NCBI GenBank assembly: GCA_030691735.1
Contig: JAUYDS010000021.1
Span: forward strand, 1 to 37,549
Reading direction: 5' to 3'
Source of the DNA: Candidatus Aminicenantota bacterium
Lineage (GTDB): Bacteria > Acidobacteriota > Aminicenantia > Aminicenantales > UBA4085
DNA length: 37,549 nucleotides
The position numbers and the translations under genes were made by a program. Below, in pieces: positions 11,437 through 19,697 of the stretch (position 1 is its first letter; each line of letters starts with the position of its first letter). The notes beneath the pieces are model-generated. The model did no database searches. It saw nothing but the letters and a program-made list of their open reading frames with translations, and was not told the DNA's origin.

Positions 11437-12181
11437 TCCTCCCGTCCTCATCCGCGAGGACGAGACCTTGGACACGTTCTATCGCGGCCGCGTCCTTGTC
11501 CTTCAGCGAAAGAGAGGTTATCGCTTCGCCCTCGACGCGCCGCTTCTGGCCGATTTTATCCGGACCCGCAGGACGGACGAGCTCCTCGAACTGGGCACGG
11601 GCAGCGGGATCATCTCCCTCCTCGTCGGCCTTCGGCCGACCGGACCCATCACCGCCGTCGAGATCCAACCCGCCCTCGCCGACATCGCCCGGAGGAACGT
11701 GATCATCAACCGGATGGCCGGCCGGATCACCGTCGTCCGCCGCGATTTCCGGACCTATCGCCGCCGGAAGAAGTTCGACATCGTCTTCGCCAACCCGCCG
11801 TATATCCGCAAAAGGACCGGATTCCTGAGCGCGACGGCGGAAAAATCCGTTGCAAAACACGAGTTAAAGTGCGATATAGTAGAGGTCATGCGGGCCACGG
11901 CCAGGCTTCTCAAGAAAGGCGGGCGGGCGTATTTCGTCTATCCGGCCAGGCGCCGGGACGACCTCGAAACGGCCGCCCGGGCCTGCGGCCTCCATCTTCA
12001 CGCGGTGCGCCATGTCCATCCGAGGCCAGGCGCGGAAGCGAACCTGTTCCTGGCCGAATGCGGCTTCGCGGCGAAGGAGGGACGCGTCCTGCCCCCGCTC
12101 GTCCTTTACGATGACCGGGGCGGCACCTCCGCCGAAACCCGCAGGATCTTCGAAGGGAGAAACCGTGGTCCGGCTCGTTAA
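11381..12181 (+). CDS. SAM-dependent N6-adenine methyltransferase of the TrmN6/YfiC type
   Basis: The 266-residue protein carries the SAM-binding motif LLELGTGSGIISLLV and the catalytic NPPY motif (VFANPPYIRK), typical of N6-adenine methyltransferases. The ETLDTF..G....QRKRGYRFALDAPLLADF opening matches the TrmN6 group, which methylates A37 of tRNA1(Val). The first 20 residues come from a palindromic repeat and look non-conserved, with no clear ribosome-binding site before the ATG at 11381. The true start may lie a little further in, for example a TTG within ETLDTF. The 3' end overlaps the permease start. The exact substrate is inferred from family resemblance. Confidence 0.8.
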   Translation: MSSDKKIGKKIGPHTVCGPPPVLIREDETLDTFYRGRVLVLQRKRGYRFALDAPLLADFIRTRRTDELLELGTGSGIISLLVGLRPTGPITAVEIQPALADIARRNVIINRMAGRITVVRRDFRTYRRRKKFDIVFANPPYIRKRTGFLSATAEKSVAKHELKCDIVEVMRATARLLKKGGRAYFVYPARRRDDLETAARACGLHLHAVRHVHPRPGAEANLFLAECGFAAKEGRVLPPLVLYDDRGGTSAETRRIFEGRNRGPAR

Positions 12182-12983
12182 GAACCTCAAGGAGCTCTTC
12201 CGGTTCCGCGTCCTCATCCAGAACCTGGTCAGCCGCGAGCTCAAGGCCCGCTATCGCGGTACGGTCCTCGGCTTCCTCTGGTCATTCATTAATCCTCTGC
12301 TCCTGATGAGCGTCTATACCATCGTCTTCGGGTTCATCCTCAAACCGAAGGACCCGGCCTTCGACGGATCGCCCTGGTTTTACGCCCTGTTCCTGTTCTG
12401 CGGGATCCTGCCCTGGGTCTGGTTCTCCTCCTCGTCCATCGAATCGGCCAATACTCTGATGAGCAACGGCAATCTGATCAAGAAGATCCTCTTCCCGGCC
12501 GAGATCCTGCCCATCGTCGCCCTGACGAGCAATTTCATCCATTTCAGTCTCGGCCTGCCCATCCTCATCCTCTTTATCTTTGTCTTCGGCAAAACGCTGA
12601 CCCTGTACGCCCTGCTGCTTCCGGTCGTCATCCTCGTCCAGTACGTTTTCTCTTTGGGGTTCGGCTTCTTGCTCTCGGCTCTGACCGTCCATTTCCGCGA
12701 CATCAAGGACATCCTCGGCAACCTCCTGACCTTCTGGTTCTTCACGACGCCGATCGTCTATTCGCTGAACTCCCCGCCCATCCAGGAGCACCCCGCCATC
12801 AAGGCGATCCTCATCCTCAATCCGATGACGCACATCATGGAAGGCTATCATGACTGCCTCTTCTACGGCCGCATGATCCATTGGTCCTCGCTGGGCCTCA
12901 GCTTCCTCGTCGCGCTCGTTCTGTTCTATGTCGGATACGCCGTGTTCGACCGGCTGCGCGATTCCTTCCCGGAGGAAGTCTGA
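12165..12983 (+). CDS. wzm: O-antigen/polysaccharide ABC exporter, permease subunit (Wzm-like)
   Basis: A GTG start at 12165, preceded by GAAGGGAGAAACC, gives a 272-residue product. A longer open frame upstream only overlaps the methyltransferase and was rejected. The opening LVSRELKARYRGTVLGFLWSFINPLL is the classic start of ABC-2 permeases that export O-antigen or teichoic acid. About six membrane segments follow, with the family's NLIKKILFPAEILPIV loop. It should move a lipid-linked polysaccharide across the inner membrane together with the ATPase encoded next. The stop and the next start overlap (TGATG). Confidence 0.92.
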   Translation: MVRLVKNLKELFRFRVLIQNLVSRELKARYRGTVLGFLWSFINPLLLMSVYTIVFGFILKPKDPAFDGSPWFYALFLFCGILPWVWFSSSSIESANTLMSNGNLIKKILFPAEILPIVALTSNFIHFSLGLPILILFIFVFGKTLTLYALLLPVVILVQYVFSLGFGFLLSALTVHFRDIKDILGNLLTFWFFTTPIVYSLNSPPIQEHPAIKAILILNPMTHIMEGYHDCLFYGRMIHWSSLGLSFLVALVLFYVGYAVFDRLRDSFPEEV

Positions 12984-14290
12984 TGCACGCCATCGAGCTC
13001 GACCAGGTCACGCGGGTCTACCAGAAATATTCGGCCCGCCACCGCTTTCAGACGTTCAAGAGCGCCTTGATCAAGGGCGACCTGTTCCGGTCGCTGAAGG
13101 CGGACGAACTTGTCGTCGCCCTCGACAAGGTCAGCCTTCACGTGGAGAAGGGCATGACCTTCGGCGTGATCGGGGAGAACGGCTCGGGTAAGAGCACGCT
13201 CCTCAAAATCATCTCGGGCATCGCCAAGCCCACCTCGGGCCGGCTCAAGGTGAACGGGAAGATCTCCGCCCTGATCGAGCTGGGGGCCGGCTTCCATCCC
13301 GAGATCTCGGGCCGGGAGAACGTCTTCATCAACGGCATCATGCTCGGCCTGACCAAAAAGGAGATCACCCGGAAGTTCGACGAGATCGTAAAGTTCGCCG
13401 AGCTCGAGGAGTTCATTGACGCCCCGGTGAAGACGTATTCCTCGGGGATGTACATGCGGCTTGGCTTCTCGATCGCCATCAACGTCAACCCGGATGTCCT
13501 GCTCATCGACGAGGTCCTCGCCGTGGGCGACGCGGCCTTCGTCCCCAAATGCCTGGACCGCATCGACGACTTCCGCCGCCGCAAGAAGACCATCCTCTTC
13601 GTCAGCCACGACCTGACGACCGTGGTCAAGATCTGCGACCGCGTGGCCTGGATGAAAGGCGGAAAGATCCAGATGATGGGCGAGCCCAAGCGCGTCGTCG
13701 ATGCCTACCTCCAGGACGTCGCCGTCAAACAGGAGGAAGATTTCCAGGAAAAACAGGACCAGGTGGCGGCGCCGGCCGCCGAGCCGTCTCCCGCCCCGGC
13801 TCCCGAGCCCGCCGTCGAAGACGAGAAGCGCGAACAGCGCTGGGGCAAGCGCGAGATCGAGATCCGCAAGGTGTCGCTCAAAACGGCCCGTGGAGAGGAA
13901 AAACACGTCTTCCATCCCGAAGAGGGGATGGTCGTCGAGATGGACGTCGCCGCCCAGGAGCCGCTCAAGGATTTCGTCTTCGGCATCGGAATTTTCAACT
14001 CCCAGGGGATCTCCTGCTACGGGACGAACACGGACCTCGAGGATTTCGAGCCGGTCTCGATCAGCGGCGAGGGCAAGGTCACCTTCCGGATCGAGCGGCT
14101 GGGCCTGATCAACGGGACCTATTACCTGGACGTTGCCGTCCACAAGCGCGACGGCTATCCGTACGATTATCACCGGAACCTGTATTCATTCCTGGTGTCC
14201 TCCACTCTCAGGGATGTCGGCGTCGCCCGCCTGGCTCACGCCTGGACCTTCACCCCGAAGATCAAGTTCAAAACGCCCTTCCAACCATAG
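12983..14290 (+). CDS. wzt: O-antigen/polysaccharide ABC exporter, ATPase subunit with Wzt C-terminal domain
   Basis: The ATG at 12983 overlaps the permease stop and gives 435 residues. Walker A is GENGSGKST at 64-72, the signature reads YSSGMYMRLGFSIA, Walker B is DVLLIDEVLAVGD and the H-loop FVSHD. After about residue 250 comes an acidic, Pro/Ala/Glu-rich linker. A beta-sandwich of about 150 residues follows (IEIRKVSLKT..FGIGIFNSQGISCYGTNTDL..GTYYLDVAVHKRDG) and matches the Wzt carbohydrate-binding domain. In studied systems this domain recognises the terminal modification of the O-polysaccharide before export. No glycosyltransferases are adjacent, so the exported glycan is unknown. Confidence 0.93.
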   Translation: MHAIELDQVTRVYQKYSARHRFQTFKSALIKGDLFRSLKADELVVALDKVSLHVEKGMTFGVIGENGSGKSTLLKIISGIAKPTSGRLKVNGKISALIELGAGFHPEISGRENVFINGIMLGLTKKEITRKFDEIVKFAELEEFIDAPVKTYSSGMYMRLGFSIAINVNPDVLLIDEVLAVGDAAFVPKCLDRIDDFRRRKKTILFVSHDLTTVVKICDRVAWMKGGKIQMMGEPKRVVDAYLQDVAVKQEEDFQEKQDQVAAPAAEPSPAPAPEPAVEDEKREQRWGKREIEIRKVSLKTARGEEKHVFHPEEGMVVEMDVAAQEPLKDFVFGIGIFNSQGISCYGTNTDLEDFEPVSISGEGKVTFRIERLGLINGTYYLDVAVHKRDGYPYDYHRNLYSFLVSSTLRDVGVARLAHAWTFTPKIKFKTPFQP

Positions 14291-14296
14291 CCTCCC

Positions 14297-14851
14297 ATGA
14301 AGGATCTTAAAGTCCGGACGCTCGACAACCTTAAAAAGATCCGGGCCCGGCTGCGCCGCCGGGGCAAGACCGTCGTTTTCACCAACGGCTGTTTCGACCT
14401 GATCCACGGCGGACATATAGCCTTGTTCAAGAAGGCCAAGGCCTGCGGCGACGTCCTCGTCGTCGCCCTGAACACGGACGCCTCGATCCGGAAACTCAAA
14501 GGCCCCTCGCGCCCCGTCTTTCCGCTCAAAGAAAGATACGAGGTCCTCTCGGCGATCGAGGATATCGATTATCTGACCTCGTTCTCCGAGACCACGCCCC
14601 GCGAGATCATCGCCGCGCTTCTTCCCGACGTTTTGGTCAAGGGCGGCGATTGGGGAACGGAGGAGATCGTCGGCCGGGCGGAGGTCGAAGCGGCCGGCGG
14701 CCGGGTCATCCGCGCCCCTTATCTCAAAGGCCATTCCAGCACCAACATCATCCGGAAGATCTTGCGCGGCTTTGCCCGGAATTCTCCACGGCGGCCGGGG
14801 CCCCGGGCTTTGCCCGGGGGTCCACTTCCGCCGCGAAGGCTCGTCCCTTGA
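14297..14851 (+). CDS. rfaE2: Heptose-1-phosphate adenylyltransferase (RfaE2/HldE-C type)
   Basis: The 184-residue nucleotidyltransferase has the motif FTNGCFDLIHGGH (HGGH at 37-40), then NTDASIRKLKG and LVKGGDW, all typical of the RfaE2 half of HldE. It would make ADP-heptose for lipopolysaccharide core from heptose 1-phosphate and ATP. The kinase half is absent, so it should be a separate gene elsewhere. The family usually ends near HSSTNIIRKI. Here about 24 extra residues rich in Pro and Arg follow. They and the stop codon are encoded by a 53-base intergenic repeat identical to 88-140, so the tail is probably acquired and not functional. Confidence 0.9.
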   Translation: MKDLKVRTLDNLKKIRARLRRRGKTVVFTNGCFDLIHGGHIALFKKAKACGDVLVVALNTDASIRKLKGPSRPVFPLKERYEVLSAIEDIDYLTSFSETTPREIIAALLPDVLVKGGDWGTEEIVGRAEVEAAGGRVIRAPYLKGHSSTNIIRKILRGFARNSPRRPGPRALPGGPLPPRRLVP

Positions 14852-14852
14852 C
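14800..14852. repeat. 53-base GC-rich hairpin repeat, copy inside the end of rfaE2
   Basis: This copy is identical over 53 bases to 88-140. It carries CCCCGGGC-TTT-GCCCGGGG and supplies the last residues and the TGA of the adenylyltransferase gene. Confidence 0.9.
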
Positions 14853-14860
14853 GCTGACCC

Positions 14861-15958
14861 ATGAAAGCAACAACTCTGAGATCTTTGAGCCTTGTTCTCG
14901 GATCCGTTCTTCTGGTCTCGTCGGCGGCCGCGGCGCAGGACCGCCTCCAAGAGTTGGCCGATGCGGACCATTGGAAAGAGGTCCGGGCCCTGGTTGAGCC
15001 CATGCTCCAGGCGAACCCCAACGACGCTCGCGCGCTTTTTTTCCTGGGCCGCTATAAAGAAGTCGCCGGCGACTTCGACGGCGCCCTCGTCCTGGCTCAG
15101 AAAGCGCTCGCGATCGATCCCAAGAACCCCGACTACCATTGTCTGCTGTCGCTCATCTACGGCCGGCAGGTCCTCAGGGCCGGAATATTGCGCAAGATCG
15201 GGCTGGCCCGGCGCGTCCGGAAGGAGGCCGAGACGGCCCTCAAACTCAGCCCCGGTCACCTCGAAGCCCGCCTCATCCTGATCGAGTTCTTCCGTAGGGC
15301 GCCGGGGATCATCGGTGGCGATAAGGCCAAAGCCCGGGTTTTAGCCGAGGAAGCGGTGAGACTCGATCCGGTCCGCGGTTACATCGCCCAGGCCATTTTC
15401 GCCCATGATGAAAGACAGGACAGCCGGGCAGAGGAATCGTACAAGAAAGCCGTCGAAGCGGGCCCCCGATCGTACCACGCTCTGATCACGCTGGCCCGGT
15501 CCTACGGCTACGGCGGGCAGCGGAACATCGACCTCATCGAAAAATACGCGAAAGAGGCCATGGCCCTCGACCCCGGCCGCGTTGCCGCTTATGATCTGCT
15601 CGCCCAGAACCTGGCTCGCCTCGAGCGCTGGCCGGACCTCGAGGACCTGCTCGTTCAGGCCGAGAAGAACGTGCCGGACAACCTGAGCCCCTATTTTCAG
15701 GCGGGCCGCATCGTCCTTCAGCAAGGCAAGGACTTCGAGCGGGCCGAGCGCTATTTCCGCAAATTCCTGACCCAGGAACCGGAGCCGGTGTTCGGGTCCC
15801 GCACGCCGATTTCGTCCCACGCCCAGACCTACTGGCGGCTGGGACAGACGCTGGAGAAACTGAGCCGGAAGACAGAGGCTGTCGAGGCGCTCAAGACGGC
15901 GGTGAAGCTCGATCCCACTCTCGATGGCGCCAAAAAGGACCTGAAGCGGCTCCGCTGA
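14861..15958 (+). CDS. Exported TPR-repeat protein
   Basis: The 365-residue protein has a signal peptide (about residues 1-26, ending SSAAAAQ) with no lipobox, so it is probably periplasmic. Tetratricopeptide repeats are clear: NPNDARALFFLGRYKEVAGD, ALAIDPKNPDYHCLLSLIYG and, near the end, YWRLGQTLEKLSRKTEAVEALKTAVKLDP. Such proteins act as interaction scaffolds; the partner is unknown. The gene starts nine bases after the rfaE2 stop, just past the repeat, and no good ribosome-binding site is seen. It converges with the minus-strand gene ending at 15970, with 11 bases between them. Confidence 0.8.
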   Translation: MKATTLRSLSLVLGSVLLVSSAAAAQDRLQELADADHWKEVRALVEPMLQANPNDARALFFLGRYKEVAGDFDGALVLAQKALAIDPKNPDYHCLLSLIYGRQVLRAGILRKIGLARRVRKEAETALKLSPGHLEARLILIEFFRRAPGIIGGDKAKARVLAEEAVRLDPVRGYIAQAIFAHDERQDSRAEESYKKAVEAGPRSYHALITLARSYGYGGQRNIDLIEKYAKEAMALDPGRVAAYDLLAQNLARLERWPDLEDLLVQAEKNVPDNLSPYFQAGRIVLQQGKDFERAERYFRKFLTQEPEPVFGSRTPISSHAQTYWRLGQTLEKLSRKTEAVEALKTAVKLDPTLDGAKKDLKRLR

Positions 15959-15969
15959 AGCTCCCGTCG

Positions 15970-18900
15970 CTACCGAATATTGATGAACGGAATGCCCTTC
16001 TCGGCCAGCAGCTTGTTCAAAGCCGGGACGTCGGTCTCGAGGAGCTCGGCCATCTTTTTCTGGAGCGGGGCCAAGAAGGCTTTGACCTCCTCGATCTTGT
16101 CGATCGCCATCTGGGTCGGCGCTCCCGGATAAGCGCCCGCTCTGCCGCCGCGCATCGCCACGTCGGCCATGGTTCCGCCGCGGAGGGCGTTGAAGTAGAG
16201 CTGGCGGTACTGGGTTTGGCCTTCCGGCGTCCGGAAATAGACCTTTTGGATCTCGCCCAGCTTGTCCTTGACCGTTTTGAGCTTGGCCGTGACCGCCGGG
16301 TCGACGCCGCGCACGGCGGCGAGGTTCGTTTCGAGCTGTTGGAGCTGCGTCGCCAGTTGCTCGACCTGGGTCATCAGACGCGAGGCGGCCGAAATCACCG
16401 GTGCGGCGTCGAGAGCGACCTTTTGGTTGAGCCGTTTCTCATCGGCCGGGATCCCGATCTCGTCTTTCACCGTGAAGGTCTTCTCGAACGTCTTGCCGTT
16501 GACGTCGAGGACGGCCTGGTATTCACCCGCGTCGACATAGCCGCCGCCCGTGCCGCCTCCGAATCCTCCGCCCCCTCCCATCCCGCGCTGTCCCCCGCCG
16601 AAGGCGAACGTCGTGCCGATGGTCGAGGTCCCGGCCTGGGCGCTTCCCGTGCCCCGCTGGTCACCGCTCATGCCTCTCTGTCCGCCGGCGGCAGCGCCGG
16701 CCGCGGTTTCAGGCCGGAGGTCCCAGACGACACGATTGACGCCGGCCGCGGGCGGCGCCTGGAGCGTGCGAATGTCCTTGCCGGCCTTGTCCCGGATAGT
16801 GAGCTTCAGCTTGGCCTCCTTGGCCGCGGCCGGGTTCAAATAATAGTTGATTAAGGCCCCGAACACGGGATTCACGCCGGCGAAGTCGTTGGTATCGATG
16901 TCCGACGTGCTTTTCATCCCGTGGATCGTCGCGTTCCGGACGTCGAACAGCGCGCCCTCGGCCTTGACCGTCTCGGCCGAGAGCTTCTCCAGCGGCCGGA
17001 TGTCGTCCATGATCCAGACGCCGCGGCCGTGGGTCCCGACGATGAGGTCGCGTTCCCGCGGGTGGATCTGGATGTCGCGGACGGCGATGGTCGGAAAATC
17101 CGTCTTGTAGGGAATCCATTTCTTGCCGCCGTCGAAGCTGAAGAACAATCCGAACTCCGAGCCGGCGAAGAGGAGGTTCGGATTTTCGAGGTCCTCGCGG
17201 ACGACGTGGATGTATCCCACGGCGGGCAAGCTCGAGGCCAGAGAAACCCAGGTCGCGCCGTAATCCCCGGTCTTGAAGATGTAGGGCTTGTAGTCGTCCA
17301 CCTGGTGGCGCGAGATCGAGATGAAGGCCGCGCCCTCGGCGAAGTGCGAGGCTTCGACGCGCGTCACCCAATTGTCGTCGGGCCCGAGACCCTTGATGGC
17401 CTTGGTCACGTTCGTCCACGTCTTCCCGTCGTCCCGCGTGACCTGGACCTGGCCGTCGTCGGTGCCGACCCAGATCGTGCCTTTTTTGAGGGGAGATTCG
17501 GAAATAGACAGGATCGTGCAGTGGATCTCGGCGCCGGTGTTGTCGATCGTGATCGGCCCGCCCGAGTCGATCTTCTTCTTCGGGTCGTTGGTCGACAGGT
17601 CGGGGCCGGCCTTTTCCCACGACCGGCCCTTGTCCCGCGACCGGAAGACGTAGTTGCCGCCGAAATAGAGGACGCTGTGGTCATGGGGCGAAAGATAGAT
17701 GGGCGAGTTCCAGTTGAACCGGTACGGCTCTTCGCCGAGCGGGGCTTGGGGCTTGATGGCCTGGGAGAGGAACGTCCGGAGGTCGTGGCGCTCGATCCCG
17801 CCCATCTGCAAATTGCGGTAGAGGATCGTCCAGTCCGTGGGATCGATCTGAGCGTAGAAGCCGTCGCCTCCGCCCGTGGCGGACCAGTATTGGTTCAGGA
17901 TCCCGCTCCGATCGCGCGAATTGGACGGACCTTCCCAGTTGCCGTTGTCCTGGAGGCCGATATTGACCCAATAGGGGTCGCGCATGTCGTAGGCCACGTT
18001 GTAGATCTCGGCCCAGGCTTTGGATTGGACGGTGTGATAGGTCCTCCCGCCGTCCCAGGATATGTCGATCCCGCCGTCGTTGCCGTCGATGATGTGGCTC
18101 GAATTGAACGGGTCGATCCAGAGGGCGTGGTGGTCGGAATGCGTGCCGCGGCCGATCGTGTCATAGGTCCGTCCGCCGTCCCGGGAGACGTAGGACGATC
18201 CGGAATAGACGTAGACGACGAATTCGTTGTTGGGATCGGCGGTCAGGCGGCTGTAGTAGAACGGTCTGAAGTTGGTCCGGTCGTAGGTCCGCTTGTCGCC
18301 CATCTTGACCCAGGTCTCGCCCTTGTTGTCCGTGCGGTAGAGGCCGGCCTCCGTGGCGTGCTCGATGAGGGTATAGACGACGTTGGGCTTGGACCGGCAG
18401 AGGCCCACGCCGATGCGACCGATGATGCCGCCCGGCAGACCGCCGGCCAGCTTCATCCAGGTCTCGCCGCCGTCGGTCGTCTTGAACAGGCCGCTCGTTT
18501 CCCCGCCGCTATAGAAATAATAGGGACTGCGGCGGTATTTCCACATGCCGGCATAGAGGATCTTGGGGTTGGACGGGTCCATGTCCAGGTCCGAACAGCC
18601 GGTGTCCTTGTCGATGTAAAGGACCTTCTTCCAGGATTTGCCGCCGTCCGCCGTCCTATAGACGCCGCGTTCCTCGTTCGGGCCCCAGAGATGGCCCTGC
18701 GATGCGGCGAAGACGACGTCGGGATTCGTCGGGTCGACGCAGATGCGGGCGATGAACCGCGTCTCGGCGAGGCCCATGTTCTTCCACGTCCGGCCGGCGT
18801 CCTCGGATTTATAAACGCCGTCGCCGATGGCCACAGAGTTCCGGGCCGTCGCTTCGCCCGAGCCGACCCAGACGATGTCGGGCGCGCTCTGGGCCACGGC

Positions 18901-19242
18901 CACGGCGCCGACCGAGACCGAACCCTCGTTGACGAAGGAAGGCTCCCAGGTGATGCCGGCGTTCGAGGACTTCCAAAGCCCGCTCGGGCCGACGGCCGCG
19001 TAGATGATGGACGTATTTCGGTCCGGGACGGCGAAATCGACCGTCCGGCCGCCCATGTTGGCCGGGCCGATGTTGCGGAGCCGGAACGTCTTGAGGACGG
19101 CCGCGTAATCGAACTCCTCGGCCTTGACGGCCGACGCCGCCTTCTGAGCGGACTTCGTCTGGCTCAGGCCGGCCGCGCCGGCCGGGACCAGGATCGCCGC
19201 GAGGATCAATAGACCGGAGAACCACAGGCGCTTGTTAGACAT
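15970..19242 (-). CDS. Large secreted BNR/VPS10 (sortilin-like) beta-propeller protein
   Basis: The ATG at 19242, preceded by GGGGAGG, gives 1090 residues; a longer frame to 19383 lacks support. A signal peptide (MSNKRLWFSGLLILAAILVP) is followed by many BNR/Asp-box units such as GLWKSSNAGITWEP, YKSEDAGRTWKNMG, LFKTTDGGETWMKL and YRTDNKGETWVKMG. These make a VPS10-like ten-bladed or double propeller over about residues 40-790. A beta-sandwich region follows. A glycine-rich hinge with repeated GGQRGM lies at about 850-905 and a helical C-terminal domain ends the protein. Proteins of this build are common in Acidobacteriota and Bacteroidota and are often labelled glycosyl hydrolase, but no sialidase active site was identified, so the activity is unknown. 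Transcription probably starts at the promoter 19316-19343. Confidence 0.85.
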   Translation of the reverse strand: MSNKRLWFSGLLILAAILVPAGAAGLSQTKSAQKAASAVKAEEFDYAAVLKTFRLRNIGPANMGGRTVDFAVPDRNTSIIYAAVGPSGLWKSSNAGITWEPSFVNEGSVSVGAVAVAQSAPDIVWVGSGEATARNSVAIGDGVYKSEDAGRTWKNMGLAETRFIARICVDPTNPDVVFAASQGHLWGPNEERGVYRTADGGKSWKKVLYIDKDTGCSDLDMDPSNPKILYAGMWKYRRSPYYFYSGGETSGLFKTTDGGETWMKLAGGLPGGIIGRIGVGLCRSKPNVVYTLIEHATEAGLYRTDNKGETWVKMGDKRTYDRTNFRPFYYSRLTADPNNEFVVYVYSGSSYVSRDGGRTYDTIGRGTHSDHHALWIDPFNSSHIIDGNDGGIDISWDGGRTYHTVQSKAWAEIYNVAYDMRDPYWVNIGLQDNGNWEGPSNSRDRSGILNQYWSATGGGDGFYAQIDPTDWTILYRNLQMGGIERHDLRTFLSQAIKPQAPLGEEPYRFNWNSPIYLSPHDHSVLYFGGNYVFRSRDKGRSWEKAGPDLSTNDPKKKIDSGGPITIDNTGAEIHCTILSISESPLKKGTIWVGTDDGQVQVTRDDGKTWTNVTKAIKGLGPDDNWVTRVEASHFAEGAAFISISRHQVDDYKPYIFKTGDYGATWVSLASSLPAVGYIHVVREDLENPNLLFAGSEFGLFFSFDGGKKWIPYKTDFPTIAVRDIQIHPRERDLIVGTHGRGVWIMDDIRPLEKLSAETVKAEGALFDVRNATIHGMKSTSDIDTNDFAGVNPVFGALINYYLNPAAAKEAKLKLTIRDKAGKDIRTLQAPPAAGVNRVVWDLRPETAAGAAAGGQRGMSGDQRGTGSAQAGTSTIGTTFAFGGGQRGMGGGGGFGGGTGGGYVDAGEYQAVLDVNGKTFEKTFTVKDEIGIPADEKRLNQKVALDAAPVISAASRLMTQVEQLATQLQQLETNLAAVRGVDPAVTAKLKTVKDKLGEIQKVYFRTPEGQTQYRQLYFNALRGGTMADVAMRGGRAGAYPGAPTQMAIDKIEEVKAFLAPLQKKMAELLETDVPALNKLLAEKGIPFINIR

Positions 19243-19315
19243 GGAGACCTCCCCTGGGATCAATCGGAAACGTAAGAACGTTCGAACGGATGTCCACGCT
19301 CTTCTTCGGGGATGG

Positions 19316-19343
19316 TATATATCAAAGGGGAGGCGGTTGTCAA
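19316..19343 (-). promoter_or_regulatory. Sigma70-type promoter for the BNR/VPS10 gene
   Basis: On the minus strand TTGACA (19343-19338) and TATATA (19321-19316) are separated by 16 bases. The -35 box overlaps the T-run of the upstream terminator. The leader to the start at 19242 is about 67 bases. Confidence 0.65.
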
Positions 19344-19379
19344 AAAAAAGGCCCTTCGGCCGGGGCGGCCGGAGGGCCC
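19342..19379 (-). terminator. Strong intrinsic terminator
   Basis: Read on the minus strand, a 12-bp stem (19378-19367 with 19361-19350, one G-U pair) closes a five-base loop and is followed by eight T residues. It ends the short transcription unit that begins near 19505 and insulates it from, or attenuates into, the BNR/VPS10 gene. Confidence 0.85.
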
Positions 19380-19415
19380 GCAAACGTTCCGTTATAGAGC
19401 CTTTTCACCTCATGC

Positions 19416-19478
19416 TCAGGAGGGTCGTTGGCAGCCGCTTTTGCAGTGGCTGACGCGAGGAACCATGTACCGTGTCAT
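19416..19478 (-). CDS. Possible 20-residue peptide with a CxxxC pair
   Basis: The minus strand carries AAAGGAGAGCCATC directly before an ATG at 19478, a very good Shine-Dalgarno sequence. Twenty codons follow to a TGA at 19416, with cysteines at residues 12 and 16 (CKSGC) and a basic character. A consensus promoter lies at 19511-19539 and a strong terminator at 19342-19379, so the predicted transcript is about 160 bases. No relative is recognised. It could be a free peptide, a regulatory leader peptide for the downstream gene, or a small RNA in which the reading frame is incidental. Confidence 0.45.
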   Translation of the reverse strand: MTRYMVPRVSHCKSGCQRPS

Positions 19479-19510
19479 GATGGCTCTCCTTTCATAAAGC
19501 CTATAGGAAT

Positions 19511-19539
19511 ACTATAGTATCGACTTGACCGTTTGTCAA
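19511..19539 (-). promoter_or_regulatory. Consensus sigma70 promoter of the short transcription unit
   Basis: On the minus strand TTGACA (19539-19534) and TATAGT (19516-19511) are separated by exactly 17 bases. It is the closest match to consensus in the window. The start site would be near 19504, about 26 bases before the small ATG. Confidence 0.75.
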
Positions 19540-19546
19540 CTTTTCA

Positions 19547-19587
19547 AATCCCCTCGCCCCCCCTTTAGAGGGGGGGGCGAGGGGATT
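19547..19587. repeat. AATCCCC..GGGGATT hairpin, copy 2
   Basis: AATCCCCTCGCCCCCCC pairs with GGGGGGGCGAGGGGATT around a short TTTAGAG loop. It lies between the end of the peptidase gene at 19698 and the consensus promoter at 19511-19539, so it may end transcription from that gene as well. Confidence 0.75.
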
Positions 19588-19595
19588 ACAAAAAC

Positions 19596-19691
19596 GGGGA
19601 CACGTACCGCGGAATTCGCAGCGGAATTCGCAGACACATACCGAATTTCTAAATTCGGTATGTGTCTGCGAATTCCTTGGAACATGTCCCC
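19596..19691. repeat. REP-like nested palindrome with a perfect 26-bp stem
   Basis: The inner arms 19623-19648 and 19651-19676 are perfectly complementary over 26 bases with a two-base spacer and contain CACATACCGAATT. The outer arms GGGGACACGTACC (19596-19608) and GGAACATGTCCCC (19679-19691) pair with two mismatches. It sits seven bases beyond the stop of the peptidase gene at 19698. The layout is like REP elements mobilised by RAYT transposases, though no transposase gene is in the window. Confidence 0.85.
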
Positions 19692-19697
19692 ATCCAA

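Noticed and set aside
12012-12164. N-terminal extension of the Wzm permease
   Set aside because: The extra residues overlap the methyltransferase gene and are Arg/Pro/Ser-rich; the GTG at 12165 has a ribosome-binding site and gives the family's usual start.
16921-19212. 763-codon plus-strand open frame opposite the BNR/VPS10 gene
   Set aside because: Low-complexity Asp/Val/Arg/Gly composition with no domain; the opposite strand has a signal peptide, Asp-boxes, promoter and ribosome-binding site.
19243-19383. N-terminal extension of the BNR/VPS10 protein
   Set aside because: It would read through a terminator and promoter; the ATG at 19242 has GGGGAGG upstream and begins a clear signal peptide.
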